A stretch of DNA of 64,000 nt from Geomonas silvestris (GCF_014193515.1 NZ_BLXX01000015.1:1-64000), one strand, 5' to 3'; numbered from the stretch's first letter, positions 37,348 through 49,361 are shown. A program made the numbers and translations. Notes: generated from the sequence alone by a model not told the origin.

Positions 37348-37860
37348 ATGGCACTATTGCCGAGCAGCATCCTGAACCGTTTTGGTCGCCTCATCGCGGC
37401 CGCCCTCTGCGTCGTGCTGCTGAGCGCCGCGGCGAGCCTCGCAGCACCCAAGGCCCCGGTAAAGGCCCCTCCGAAAGATGCCAAGTGTCCGGTCTGCGGC
37501 ATGTTCGTCGCCAAGTACCCGAGCTGGGGCGCCAGCATCGGCTACCGGGACGGCAGCTTCGCCTACTTCGACGGTCCCAAGGATCTCTTTTCCTACTACC
37601 TGAATCCCCGCAAGTACGATCCGGCCAAGAAACCGGGCGACATCGTCAGCATCGAGGTGAAGGACTATTATTCCCTTGCCAGCATCGACGCCAGAAAGGC
37701 ATACTTCGTTTCCGGCAGCAAGGTGCTCGGCCCGATGGGAAAAGAGCTGGTTCCCTTTGCCCGCCAGGCGGACGCCGAGGGGTTCCGCAACGACCACCAG
37801 GGGCGCCGGGTGCTGCGCTTCCCCGAGGTCACCCTCGACCTTTTGAAATCACTGGAATAG
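37348..37860 (+). CDS. NosL-family copper-binding protein
   Basis: 170 aa. Signal peptide ~1-33, no clear lipobox, then KDAKCPVCGMFVAKYPSWGASIGYRDG: the CxxCGM metal motif of NosL. The remainder (FAYFDGPKDLFSYYLNP, YFVSGSKVLGPMGKELVPFA, FPEVTLDLLKSLE) follows NosL throughout. NosL is a Cu(I) chaperone for nitrous oxide reductase, but no nos genes are here, so this copy serves another system, probably the ABC transporter encoded just downstream. AAGGGGGGAA precedes the ATG. Confidence 0.85.
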   Translation: MALLPSSILNRFGRLIAAALCVVLLSAAASLAAPKAPVKAPPKDAKCPVCGMFVAKYPSWGASIGYRDGSFAYFDGPKDLFSYYLNPRKYDPAKKPGDIVSIEVKDYYSLASIDARKAYFVSGSKVLGPMGKELVPFARQADAEGFRNDHQGRRVLRFPEVTLDLLKSLE

Positions 37861-37894
37861 TTTGATGCTATCGCCCTGGCGGGCGAGGTGAGCG

Positions 37895-38200
37895 ATGCCG
37901 ACCCTGCGCAAATCGACCCTATTTTTCCTGCTTGTCGCCCTGAACCTCTTGGTGCTGGCCGCGCTGTCGCTGCACGCCGAGGTGCGCTCCGGGCAGCTTC
38001 CCGCCCAGCGCGCCGCAAGCCGCGCGCTGGTGCGCCAGCTCAAGCTGAGCGACCTCTGCCTCTTCACCGAAGCCCGCTACACCCGCCACCCCGCCATGGC
38101 GGACCGCCACGCCCCCTTCCAGGACCACCCGCTGGCCCTGGAGCACTTCCCGTCCGGCAGCCTGGTTTCCCCGCCAGCCCTGCGCCGCGAGGCCAAATGA
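37895..38200 (+). CDS. Small membrane-anchored protein of the NosL/ABC operon
   Basis: 101 aa. One N-terminal membrane helix (~8-28, STLFFLLVALNLLVLAALSL), then a periplasmic part with LSDLCLFTEARYTRHP, FQDHPLALEHFPSGSL: a His/Phe/Cys-bearing stretch that looks conserved rather than random. A single Cys and four His could coordinate metal. Not recognised as a named family. It lies 34 bases after NosL and its stop overlaps the permease start by 4 nt. Confidence 0.75.
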   Translation: MPTLRKSTLFFLLVALNLLVLAALSLHAEVRSGQLPAQRAASRALVRQLKLSDLCLFTEARYTRHPAMADRHAPFQDHPLALEHFPSGSLVSPPALRREAK

Positions 38201-39333
38201 ACCGATCCCTGCAGCGCCACCTGAACATCCTGGATTTCGCGCTCTCCTCGCTGTGGCGTCGCAAGGGGAAGAACCTCGCGCTGCTCGCGGTCTATACCCT
38301 GATCATCTTCATCATCGCCTCCATCGTGTTCTTCACCCAGGCCCTGAAACGGGAAGCCGACCTGGTCCTCCAGGACGCCCCCGACCTGGTGGTGCAGCGC
38401 ATGGTCGCCGGGCGCCACGACCCGATTCCCGTCTCCTACGGCACGGGGATCGCGGCGATCCGCGGGGTGAGCGAGGTGACGCCGCGCTTTTGGGGGTACT
38501 ACTACGACCCGGTGACCGGCGCGAACTTCACCCTGGTGGCCTCGGACGACCAGGAGCTCAAGCCCGAGGCGATCTCCATCGGCTCGGGGGTGGCCCGCAC
38601 CAGCCGGATCAGCATCGGCGACTTCCTGCCGCTCAAGGACATCAAGGGTTCTCCGGTCCTCTTCTCGGTACAGAAGATCTTCCCGAGTTCGTCCGAGCTG
38701 GTGGCCGCCGACCTGATCCAGCTGCGCCAGGAGGACTTCCAGAGGCTCTTCGACTTCCCCGCCGGACGCGCCACCGACCTCGCGGTGAGCGCCGGCAACC
38801 CCGCCGAACTCGAGACCATCGCGGCCAAGATCGTGCACGACTTCCCGGATACCCGACCGATTCTCAAAAGCGAGATGATCCGGACCTACGACTCGGTCTT
38901 CGACTGGCGCTCCGGGATGGTCCTGGTCGTTTTGGCGGTGGCGGTGCTCTCCTTCATCATCTTCGCCTGGGACAAGGCGACCGGGCTCTCCGCCGAGGAG
39001 AAGAAGGAGATCGGCATCCTGAAGTCGATCGGCTGGGAGACCACCGACGTTTTGCTGCTGAAATCCTGGGAGGGGATCGTCATCTCGCTCAGCGCGTTCC
39101 TCTTCGGGGTGAGCCTTGGTTACCTGCACGTCTTCTTCTTTTCCGCCTCGCTTTTCGAGCACGCCCTCAAGGGGTGGAGCGTACTCTACCCCGAGTTCAA
39201 GCTGACGCCGGTGATCGATCCCTACCTGATCTGCCTGCTCTTTCTTTTGAGCGTCGGTCCCTACGTCGCCGCCACGGTGGTCCCCTCCTGGCTGGCCGCG
39301 ACCGTGGATCCCGATGCCGCCATGAGGTCCTGA
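38197..39333 (+). CDS. ABC transporter permease of the FtsX/MacB/LolC type
   Basis: 378 aa. N-terminal membrane helix (~29-51), a large extracytoplasmic domain (~52-250; MacB-like periplasmic core), then three helices in a FtsX domain (ATGLSAEEKKEIGILKSIGWE before the second) ending DAAMRS. The KEIGILKSIGW block is the coupling motif to the ATPase. Members work as mechanotransmitters or extract lipoproteins and small molecules rather than pump across the inner membrane. Start overlaps the upstream stop; the ATPase begins 1 base after its stop. Confidence 0.88.
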   Translation: MNRSLQRHLNILDFALSSLWRRKGKNLALLAVYTLIIFIIASIVFFTQALKREADLVLQDAPDLVVQRMVAGRHDPIPVSYGTGIAAIRGVSEVTPRFWGYYYDPVTGANFTLVASDDQELKPEAISIGSGVARTSRISIGDFLPLKDIKGSPVLFSVQKIFPSSSELVAADLIQLRQEDFQRLFDFPAGRATDLAVSAGNPAELETIAAKIVHDFPDTRPILKSEMIRTYDSVFDWRSGMVLVVLAVAVLSFIIFAWDKATGLSAEEKKEIGILKSIGWETTDVLLLKSWEGIVISLSAFLFGVSLGYLHVFFFSASLFEHALKGWSVLYPEFKLTPVIDPYLICLLFLLSVGPYVAATVVPSWLAATVDPDAAMRS

Positions 39334-39334
39334 C

Positions 39335-40060
39335 GTGATCGAAGTCATCGAAGTCAGCAAGTCCTTCAACGTGGGGAAGGTGAACCAGTTCGACGCGGTG
39401 AGCCGGGTGAGCTGCCGCATCGCGCCGGGAGAGCTCACCATCCTGAAGGGTCCCTCCGGGTCGGGCAAGACCACCCTGATGACGCTCATCGGCTGCATGG
39501 CCCGCCCCAGTTCCGGCCGGATCGTACTCTCGGGAATCGGCGCCGGCTCCCTGTTCGGCCAGCAGCCCGACGCGGAGATCGAGATAACGAGCCTCCCCGA
39601 GCGCTTCCTCACCGGCATCCGGCGCAGCGCCTTCGGCTTCATCTTCCAGCAGTTCAACCTGGTGAGGGGGATCAGCGTCCTCGAGAACGTGATGCTCCCC
39701 GCCTACCCCACCGGGGTGAACCACAAGGTGCTCCGGGAGCGCGCCCTTACGCTTTTGGAGACCTTCAACATCGCCCGTCACGCGAGCTCGCAGGTCGGGC
39801 TCCTCTCGGGGGGCGAGATGCAGCGGGTGGCCATCGCCCGCGCGCTCATCAACGACCCGTCGGTGATCATCGCCGACGAGCCGACCGCCCACCTCGATTC
39901 CCGGCTCTCGCGGGAGTTCATGGCGCTCATCGAGGGGTTCAAGAGCGCCGGAAAAACCGTGTTGATCGCGAGCCACGACCCCATCGTCTTCGACTCCCCC
40001 CTGGCCGACCAGGTGATCGAGATGCGCGACGGCGCCCTCATCGACGGGTCCCGCCCATGA
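39335..40060 (+). CDS. ABC transporter ATPase of the LolD/MacB type
   Basis: 241 aa from a GTG. Walker A GPSGSGKTTLM, an inserted loop (~60-90), Q-loop FIFQQFNLVRGISVLENVMLP (typical LolD/MacB), signature LLSGGEMQRVAIARAL, Walker B VIIADEPTAHLD, H-loop IASHDP. It pairs with the permease just upstream. Overlaps the next gene by 4 nt. Confidence 0.93.
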   Translation: MIEVIEVSKSFNVGKVNQFDAVSRVSCRIAPGELTILKGPSGSGKTTLMTLIGCMARPSSGRIVLSGIGAGSLFGQQPDAEIEITSLPERFLTGIRRSAFGFIFQQFNLVRGISVLENVMLPAYPTGVNHKVLRERALTLLETFNIARHASSQVGLLSGGEMQRVAIARALINDPSVIIADEPTAHLDSRLSREFMALIEGFKSAGKTVLIASHDPIVFDSPLADQVIEMRDGALIDGSRP

Positions 40061-41055
40061 TCATGCACCCGGGGGTCCTCGCCCTCTTCACCGGTTCCCT
40101 TTTGACCTCGGCCATGATCCTCTACGCGGGGTGGTACGGGGTGCGCATCCTGCGCAACTGGGACCTCTCCAGCGGCAGCGAGCTCCAGCTCGCCCTGGAG
40201 AAACGGACCTACCTCATCTCCACCCTGTTGACGTACGCCCTGGGGTTCGAGCTCATCTCCCTCTTTCTCTTCGTGTTCACCGCGGACCGCTTGCACCTGC
40301 TCTTCTCCGGCGCCATGTGCGCGGCGGGGACCTTGAACGCCAACGGCTTCGGCTACCCGCTTTTGATCCTCAAGCTGGTGAACTTCCTCTTGGCCGGAAT
40401 CTGGCTCATCGTGAACCACGCCGACAACCAGGGGTACGACTACCCCCTGATCCGCTTCAAGTACCTTTTGCTGGTCCCCCTGGTCCCCTGGTCGCTTCTG
40501 GAGTTCAGCTACCTCTTCGCCTACTTCTCGGGGCTGCACGCCGACGTGATCACCTCGTGCTGCGGCAGCCTCTTCAGCCTCGAGCGCCCCGGCATCGCCG
40601 GCGACCTCGCCTCGCTGCCGGTCGAGCCGATGCGCCTCGCCTTTTTCGGGACCCTGGCGGCCACCCTGGTAAGCGGCCTCTACAGCTGGCGTAGCGGGAA
40701 GGGGTGCTATCCTTTCGCGGTGTTAAGCCTCGCCACCCTCCTGGTGAGCCTCGCCTCACTGGTCTCCTTCATCTGCCTCTACATCTACCAGCTCCCCAGC
40801 CACCACTGCCCGTTTTGCATCTTGCAGGGCGAGTACCACTACCTCGGCTACCCGATCTACGCAACCCTTTTGGGGGGTGCGCTGGCCGGCATGGGGACCG
40901 GGTTTCTGCACCCCTGGCGCCGGCGCGGCAGCCTAAGCCGGGCGATTCCCAGGCTGCAGCGGCGCCTGGCGGCGACGAGCGTCCTCTTGTTCGCGGTGTT
41001 TCTGGCGATCGCGTCCTACCAGATGATCTTCTCCCCGTTCCGCCTCGGGAGATAA
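40057..41055 (+). CDS. Polytopic membrane protein with CPFC and SCC motifs
   Basis: 332 aa with about 8 hydrophobic helices. Between the last helices lies SHHCPFCILQGEYHYLG, a CxxC placed at a membrane edge as in DsbB/VKOR-like proteins, and an earlier SCC in DVITSCCGSLF. His residues flank both. It may be a quinone-linked thiol redox protein or a metal/heme channel. No family recognised. Overlap with the ATPase stop shows it belongs to the NosL operon and closes it. Confidence 0.78.
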   Translation: MIMHPGVLALFTGSLLTSAMILYAGWYGVRILRNWDLSSGSELQLALEKRTYLISTLLTYALGFELISLFLFVFTADRLHLLFSGAMCAAGTLNANGFGYPLLILKLVNFLLAGIWLIVNHADNQGYDYPLIRFKYLLLVPLVPWSLLEFSYLFAYFSGLHADVITSCCGSLFSLERPGIAGDLASLPVEPMRLAFFGTLAATLVSGLYSWRSGKGCYPFAVLSLATLLVSLASLVSFICLYIYQLPSHHCPFCILQGEYHYLGYPIYATLLGGALAGMGTGFLHPWRRRGSLSRAIPRLQRRLAATSVLLFAVFLAIASYQMIFSPFRLGR

Positions 41056-41164
41056 TTTCCCCCGCAACCCGTGAGAACCCTTTCCTTTTCCGGCAAACGG
41101 TGGTAGTGTTTCGGCCTTCCTTTCTCACAACCTTTCCAGCTCCACCTGGGAGCGGAGGCACTCC

Positions 41165-42004
41165 ATGTTCGGGGCACTGCGGCTTTTTGCATCTCTGCTG
41201 GTGCTGTTCCTCACCCTTGCCGGCGCCGTACCCGCCCGGGCAGCCGGCGAGCTGCGCGTCGGCGGCAACGGTTCGGCGCTGGGAGCCCTGCGCCTGCTCG
41301 CCGCCGCCTACCACAAGCGCCATCCCGACACCACCATCCGCATCGTCGCCAACCTGGGGAGCTCCGGCGGCATAGCCGCCCTCCAAAAAGGGGCGCTCGA
41401 TCTCGCGGTCAGCGCGCGGGCCCTCAAATCCGACGAGCAGGAGGGGGGGCTGAGCGCCCGGGAATACGCCCGCACTCCGTTTGTGTTCGTCACCAACCAG
41501 AAAGTTTCCAAGACCGGGATCACGGAATACGAGCTGTTGAGCCTGCTCAACCAGGCGTCGCCGGTCTGGCCGGACGGCTCCCGGATGCGCGTCGTCCTGC
41601 GCCCGGAAAGTGACGTCGACACCACCCTCATCGCGCAGATTTCCCCACAGATCGAGCAGGCGCTGGCTAACGCCCACGCCCGCCCCGGGATGCTGTTGGC
41701 GGTCACCGACAGCGACTGCCTGACCGCCCTCGAGAAGACTCCCGGTGCCTTCGGCACCGCGGCGCTCACCCATATCGTCACCGAAAAACGCTCGGTGCGC
41801 CCCTTAAACTACAACGGGGTCGCGCCGACCCTCAAGAACCTGGCCCGGGGCAGCTACCCGTTCAGCAAACACTACTACCTGGTCCAGGGGCGCTCCCCCT
41901 CCCCGGCGGTCCGGGAGTTCACGGCTTTTGTGAGCTCGCCCGCAGCGGGAAAGATCCTCTTCCGGGCCGGCAACCTCCCCCAGTTGGCAACCAAGGAGCG
42001 CTGA
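41165..42004 (+). CDS. PstS-like periplasmic binding protein
   Basis: 279 aa. Signal peptide ~1-26 (PARAAG). LRVGGNGSALGALRLLAAAY, IVANLGSSGGIAALQKGALDLAVSARAL and GTAALTHIVTEKRSVRPLNY follow the phosphate-binding-like (PBP-like) fold. Ser/Gly-rich GSSGG could hold an anion. No transporter genes follow; a hybrid kinase begins 3 bases after the stop. That suggests a sensory rather than transport role. Confidence 0.83.
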   Translation: MFGALRLFASLLVLFLTLAGAVPARAAGELRVGGNGSALGALRLLAAAYHKRHPDTTIRIVANLGSSGGIAALQKGALDLAVSARALKSDEQEGGLSAREYARTPFVFVTNQKVSKTGITEYELLSLLNQASPVWPDGSRMRVVLRPESDVDTTLIAQISPQIEQALANAHARPGMLLAVTDSDCLTALEKTPGAFGTAALTHIVTEKRSVRPLNYNGVAPTLKNLARGSYPFSKHYYLVQGRSPSPAVREFTAFVSSPAAGKILFRAGNLPQLATKER

Positions 42005-42007
42005 GCC

Positions 42008-44425
<2,418 letters not shown>

Positions 44426-44730
44426 AGGTACGCCGGATCAAGCCCCCAGCGCTGTCGACTCGCGGCGCTTCCCAACCCCCTCGCCCAAGAGCTGCCGGCG
44501 CCGCCCCGCGCAGCAGCGCGCCGGATTCCCGCGCACCTATTCCTGTTGCAGGGCCCAAACTGAGCGGTGGATCGGCTGGGCGCAGTCTGAAGGGACTGGT
44601 AAACCTGGGAAGCGTGCGGGACCTCGGCGCGTCCGGCCCGGGCGCGCGCAGCCGAAGACCGGCTGTGTCACGCCGAGAGGTGGCCGGAGCATTGAGTGCC
44701 GGAAGGGGTGGGAAGCTGGTAGGAATGGTA
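44426..44730. other. Convergent gap, nothing recognised
   Basis: 305 bp between two convergent genes. No terminator hairpin with a T tract, no repeat and no convincing ORF was seen. Confidence 0.5.
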
Positions 44731-45546
44731 TCAGTCGGGAACCTTGATATCGACCTGCAGGGTGAGGGTGTTGGAGCCGGCCAGCGAACTGTGGGTGTAC
44801 ATGTCGTAGCCGAAAAGGAGGGTGACATTGCGGGCAAAGGCCCAGGAAAAACCTACGTTGAAGGAGCCGTTCGAGTTGTTCCCCCCCATGTAGTCCAGCC
44901 CCAGCCAGAGGTTATTCGAGATCTCCCTCAGGGTGCGGTCCCAGGAAAGCAGCACTCCGTGGTTGCGCACCCTCCCCTGCTCGTCGACGAGCGCCCGGCG
45001 CGACCCGCGGTAGTACCCCACCGAGAGGCGCCCCAGGGCGGGGAGCGGGCCGAGTCCGGGAACCGACTTCGCCACCAGCCCATAGACGATGTTCTGCCCC
45101 GAGGTCACCTTCGGGGCGTCACCGGTCACGATGTCCTTGGCGGTCCGACCGTTGTAGATCCCGACCGCCAGGGCCGGTGCATAGGGGAAGAGCTCCTCCT
45201 CGGGGGCGGCGAGCTTGGCATTGCCGCTCCAGGGGTGCTGGTCGTTGGGGTCGTTGGCTATCACCAGGTAGTCGACGCCGAGTTCCAGCTGCGCCATTCT
45301 AAAGGGGAGCACCCCGAAGGTGAGGCCCAGGTCCAGGGTGTTGGAATCGCGGCTCGCCGAGGGGCTCGGCGGCGCATCGACGTCGCCGGAGGCCCTGAAG
45401 AAGTTGTTGATCCCCAGATCCATGGTTTTGAAGGGCTGCACGTCGACGGAGGGGATCCAGACGATCGAGGTGGGCCTGGCCCAAACCGGGCTACCGGTCG
45501 CCAGGACCAGGAGCAGGGATACCAGGTAGCAGGCAGGTTTCTTCAC
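44731..45546 (-). CDS. Outer-membrane-type beta-rich protein, unknown
   Basis: 271 aa. Signal peptide ~1-23 (SPVWARPTS). The mature protein alternates polar and hydrophobic residues in strand-like runs (TLDLGLTFGVLPFRMAQLELGVDYLVI, GRLSVGYYRGSRR, NNLWLGLDYMGGNNSNGSFNVGFSWAFA, TLTLQVDIKV), the pattern of a small outer-membrane barrel, though it ends in Asp rather than Phe. No named family. Divergent from the SulP gene. Confidence 0.72.
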   Translation of the reverse strand: MKKPACYLVSLLLVLATGSPVWARPTSIVWIPSVDVQPFKTMDLGINNFFRASGDVDAPPSPSASRDSNTLDLGLTFGVLPFRMAQLELGVDYLVIANDPNDQHPWSGNAKLAAPEEELFPYAPALAVGIYNGRTAKDIVTGDAPKVTSGQNIVYGLVAKSVPGLGPLPALGRLSVGYYRGSRRALVDEQGRVRNHGVLLSWDRTLREISNNLWLGLDYMGGNNSNGSFNVGFSWAFARNVTLLFGYDMYTHSSLAGSNTLTLQVDIKVPD

Positions 45547-45774
45547 GGCTGCGCCTCCACAATTAGTTATCGCTAATAAACACCACCTACCTTACCATGG
45601 GACAAATCGGCGTCAAGAAACCGCCCGGCAGTGCCGATATCTATAATATAAACAACCAAGGTCGGGATGCAGGCGGTTGACGAGCTCCGTACCGGGCCTG
45701 AAGAAACACATTGGGCGAGCTTCCTGCGCCCCGCTGTGATAAGCTGGCACGCAGCATTCATGAGAGGATCGGTC

Positions 45775-47541
45775 GTGGCAGGGTCGAAAGAGAACAATTC
45801 GGGAGGTCCGCGGGGCGCGCGCAGCACCGTGCGGGCACTGTTCCCCATCCTCAACTGGCTGCCGGAGTACCGTTCGCCCCGGCTTTTGCACGACCTCTTC
45901 GCCGGCGTGACCCTGGCCGCCTACGCCATCCCGGTGGCGATGGCCTATGCGCTTTTGGCCGGACTCACCCCGCAGGTCGGGCTCTACTGCTACATCGGTT
46001 CGGGCGCGGTCTACGCCCTGTTCGCCACCTCGCGCCACCTGGCCATTGGCCCCACCGCCGCCATCTCGGTAATGGTAGCGAGCGTGGTCGGCACCATGGC
46101 CGCCGGCGACCCGGTGCTCTTCGCCTCCATCGCCTCGGCGACCGCCGGGCTTGTGGCCCTGCTCTGCTTCCTCGCCTGGGCCCTCAAACTGAGTTCCTTC
46201 GTAAGCTTCATCTCCGAGACCATCCTGACCGGCTTCAAGGCCGGCGCCGCGCTCAGCATCGCCATCACGCAGCTCCCCAAGCTCTTCGGGGTTTCCGGCG
46301 GCAGCGGCAACTTCTTCCAGCGCTTCGAGTTTCTCTTCCGGCAACTCCCCGAGACCCAGCCGGTGGTGCTTGTCATCGGCATCTGCTCGCTCGTGGTCCT
46401 CTTCGCCGGGGACCGTTTCTACCCCAGGCGCCCCTTCGCGCTTCTGGTGGTGGCCCTTTCCACCGCCGCAGTCTCCGCCTTCCACCTGACGGACCTGGGG
46501 GTCCAGGTGGTCGGGACGATCCCCAAGGGTCTCCCGAAGTTCTCCTTCCCCAGCGTGGGGATGCAGCACATGGAGGAGATCCTGGAGCTCGCCTTTGCCT
46601 GCTTCCTGCTCTCCTACGTCGAGAGCATCGCTGCGGCCCGCACCTTCGGGACCAAGCACGGCTACACCATCGACCCGCGCCAGGAACTCCTGGGGCTTGG
46701 AGCGGCGAACCTTTTGGCCGCTTTCGGCCAGGGGTACCCGGTGGCCGGCGGGCTGTCCCAGTCGGCGGTCAACGAGGGGGCCGGGGCGCGCACCCCGCTC
46801 TCCCTGTTCTTCGCCTCGATCAGCCTCAGTTTCGTGCTCTTCTTTCTGACCGGGCTGTTGCGGGACCTCCCCCAGGCGGTGCTCGCTGCGGTCGTCATCG
46901 TTGCGGTGTCGCGCTTCATCAAGATCTCCGATTTCCGCACCCTGTGGCGGGTGAGCCGCATCGAGTTCCACGTGGCGCTGGTCGCCTTCTTCGGGGTGCT
47001 CCTCCTGGGGATCCTCAAGGGGGTCACCATCTCGGCGGTCGCCTCCATCCTGTTCCTGCTCCGCTTCCTGGCCAGGCCGCACGTGGCGGTCCTTGGCCGC
47101 ATCCCCGGGACCTCGCGCTTCGCCGACCTGGCGCGCCACCCGGACAACGAGCCCTTCCCCGGCCTGTTCCTGTTCCGGGTCGAGGCGCCGCTGCTCTACT
47201 TCAACGTGGACACCGTGGAGCGCCTGGTGCTCGACGCGATCCATTCGGCGCACGTCTCCCGGGCTCCGGTGAAGCTCGTGGTCTGCGACCTCTCCACCTC
47301 CCCCTACATCGACGTCGCCGGCGCCCGGATGCTGGCCCGGCTGGTGGACCAGCTGGAACTCGAGGGGATCGGTTTCCGGGTGGCCGAGGCCCACGCCGCG
47401 GTGCGCGACATCCTGCGCGACACCGGTGTCGCCCCCTACCTGGGAGGGGTCGACCGGCGCACCTCGCTGGGCGACATCGTCCAGCAGTTCCAGATCGGCA
47501 GCGTGGCAGGCGGCGCCCCCAGCTGTCCCGGCAGGGGCTAG
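45775..47541 (+). CDS. SulP-family anion transporter with STAS domain
   Basis: 588 aa from a GTG at 45775 that has AGAGGA 6 nt upstream; an ATG at 45760 and a longer frame are possible. About 10-12 membrane helices with AYAIPVAMAYALLAGLTPQVGLY, the SulP signature, GLGAANLLAAFGQGYPVAGG, and RVSRIEFHVALVAFFGVLLLGI. C-terminal STAS domain (~440-580) with YFNVDTVERLVLDAI and VVCDLSTSPYIDVAGARMLARL. SulP proteins carry sulfate, bicarbonate or dicarboxylates. No carbonic anhydrase or cys gene is adjacent, so the substrate is open; sulfate would fit the sulfation genes at 5.8-10.8 kb, but that link is speculative. Confidence 0.9.
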   Translation: MAGSKENNSGGPRGARSTVRALFPILNWLPEYRSPRLLHDLFAGVTLAAYAIPVAMAYALLAGLTPQVGLYCYIGSGAVYALFATSRHLAIGPTAAISVMVASVVGTMAAGDPVLFASIASATAGLVALLCFLAWALKLSSFVSFISETILTGFKAGAALSIAITQLPKLFGVSGGSGNFFQRFEFLFRQLPETQPVVLVIGICSLVVLFAGDRFYPRRPFALLVVALSTAAVSAFHLTDLGVQVVGTIPKGLPKFSFPSVGMQHMEEILELAFACFLLSYVESIAAARTFGTKHGYTIDPRQELLGLGAANLLAAFGQGYPVAGGLSQSAVNEGAGARTPLSLFFASISLSFVLFFLTGLLRDLPQAVLAAVVIVAVSRFIKISDFRTLWRVSRIEFHVALVAFFGVLLLGILKGVTISAVASILFLLRFLARPHVAVLGRIPGTSRFADLARHPDNEPFPGLFLFRVEAPLLYFNVDTVERLVLDAIHSAHVSRAPVKLVVCDLSTSPYIDVAGARMLARLVDQLELEGIGFRVAEAHAAVRDILRDTGVAPYLGGVDRRTSLGDIVQQFQIGSVAGGAPSCPGRG

Positions 47542-47747
47542 TCCTTTTCCTCACTCGTTGCACAATCCCTCCATTATTGTTCCCACTTTTCCTCTTAGTA
47601 TGGCTACCGTAGCAGCAACGGGATTACGGCAGGTCGGATAAGTATCGACACCGTCTTTTACAGCGCCACAGATAGACCAAGAAGAGGAAGTATCGTCCCG
47701 TCACTCACTCTGGCAGACACAGGACGATGAACATTGACACGCTCCCT

Positions 47748-47775
47748 TTGCCAGGCAGTCTGTTTCTGCTAGACT
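47748..47775 (+). promoter_or_regulatory. Predicted promoter of the DUF3300 gene
   Basis: TTGCCA (47748-47753), 16-nt spacer, TAGACT (47770-47775), about 35 bp before the start. Confidence 0.5.
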
Positions 47776-47810
47776 AGGTGGGTAGCGCAGCCCGTCTCAT
47801 GGAGAATCAG

Positions 47811-49361
47811 ATGCGAAAACTACTGTTCATACTTCCTGTACTGGCGATCGTAGCCGGGGTTTCTCTCAGTGCCCCGGCCTTTGCCCAGAGCGAGCCTGGT
47901 TACTACAGTGCCTCGGATGTCCCCTATGACAACCTCTTGAGTCCCGAGGAACTCGACGACCTGCTCGCCCCCATTGCCCTGTACCCCGATCCCCTCTTGG
48001 CGCAGATCCTTCCCGCCGCCACCTTCGTGGACCAGATCGACGAGGCGGCGCGCTTTGTGCGCCTCTACGGCAACTCGCCCCGCATCGACTACCAGCCCTG
48101 GGATATCAGCGTCAGGGCCATCGCCCACTACCCCGACATCCTGTTCATGATGGACCGCAAGTACGACTGGACCGTGGCGCTCGGACAGGCCTACATCGAC
48201 CAGCCCCAGGACGCCATGGAGTCGATCCAGGTGCTGCGAGCCGAGGCGCGCGACCGGGGGAACCTGTTCTCCACCGCCCAGCAGCAGGTGATCGTGGACC
48301 CCGGCGGGGAGATCAGTATCGTGCCGGCTGTGCCGCAGTACATCTACGTGCCGGTCTACGACCCCCAGGTGATCTACTTCGAGCGCCGCCCCTCCTACGG
48401 CTTCATCACCTTCGGGGCCGGGTTTGCCATCGGCGCCTGGCTCTGCCGCGACGTCGACTGGCGGGACCACCGGGTCTACTACCACGGCTGGAAACGTGGG
48501 GGGTGGGTCGAGCGTTCCCGGCCGCACATCAACGACCGGCGCGGGGTCTACATCAACAACAGGGCCTCGACGATCGTGATCAACCGCCGCGTGCTGCAGC
48601 GCGATAGCAGCCGGTTCCGCCAGGAGCTGCGCCAGGAAGCCGTGCGCCAGCGCGAGTTGCCGGGCCGTCCCGTGCCGCCGGCGCGCCGCGAGGGGCGGCC
48701 AGTACGCGACGAGCACCGCGCACCGGCCGCAGAGCAGCGCCCGCAGGGTGACCAGGGGCACAAGCCGGAAGTGGACCGGGGCAGACGCCCGGGCACCGAG
48801 CAGCGCCCGCAGGCAATCCCCGGCGCCCCGGCAGCCACCCCGGCGCCGCGCGGCGACCAGCACCCCGCAGCCGGCCAACCCGGCTCCCGGGGCGAGCAGC
48901 GCCCGCCGGCGGGACAGACCCCGCCGTCCGGAGCGCGCCCCGCCGCGCCGGCAGCACACCCCGCGGCACCGACACCGGCACCTCCCGCCGCCGCGCCGTC
49001 TGCTCCCCCGCAGGCAGGGAAACCGAACCCCAGCGACGTATACCGCGGCCGGGATACCCAGCGCAGCCAGCCGGCCTCGCGCTCGGGCTACGGCGGCTAC
49101 GGCTCGAGCAAGGATGCGACCAGCTACCGCGAGCGCGGCCAGTCGAGCCGCGAGCAGATGCGCGAATCCGGTGCCCGTCCGGCGTTCCAGGGCGCTCCGG
49201 CTGCTGTGAAGCCCACTCCCGCACCGGCGAGGCCTGCGGCCTCGTCGCCGTCCCGACGCCCTGCGGCGGCACCGGCTCCGCGCCCCCAGGCACCCAGGCC
49301 GGCAGCACCGGCCGGGGCGGAGCGTCCGGCACAGCCAGAGGGGAATAGAGAGCGCAGGTAG
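47811..49361 (+). CDS. Secreted DUF3300-family protein
   Basis: 516 aa from the ATG at 47811 (MRKLLFILP), which has GGAG 6 nt upstream. Signal peptide ~1-26. Residues ~40-190 form the DUF3300 domain: LLSPEELDDLLAPIALYPDPLLAQILPAATF is its hallmark, followed by ISVRAIAHYPDILFMM and VPQYIYVPVYDPQVIYF. From ~250 on the protein is Arg/Pro/Ala-rich, low complexity and probably disordered (repeated EQRPQ, PAAPAP). Function unknown; family members are envelope proteins often adjacent to DUF2950, as here. Confidence 0.88.
   Translation: MRKLLFILPVLAIVAGVSLSAPAFAQSEPGYYSASDVPYDNLLSPEELDDLLAPIALYPDPLLAQILPAATFVDQIDEAARFVRLYGNSPRIDYQPWDISVRAIAHYPDILFMMDRKYDWTVALGQAYIDQPQDAMESIQVLRAEARDRGNLFSTAQQQVIVDPGGEISIVPAVPQYIYVPVYDPQVIYFERRPSYGFITFGAGFAIGAWLCRDVDWRDHRVYYHGWKRGGWVERSRPHINDRRGVYINNRASTIVINRRVLQRDSSRFRQELRQEAVRQRELPGRPVPPARREGRPVRDEHRAPAAEQRPQGDQGHKPEVDRGRRPGTEQRPQAIPGAPAATPAPRGDQHPAAGQPGSRGEQRPPAGQTPPSGARPAAPAAHPAAPTPAPPAAAPSAPPQAGKPNPSDVYRGRDTQRSQPASRSGYGGYGSSKDATSYRERGQSSREQMRESGARPAFQGAPAAVKPTPAPARPAASSPSRRPAAAPAPRPQAPRPAAPAGAERPAQPEGNRERR

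Noticed and set aside
44426-44730. Possible small gene in the convergent gap
   Set aside because: Frames there lack an RBS, have biased Arg/Pro content and no recognisable segment.
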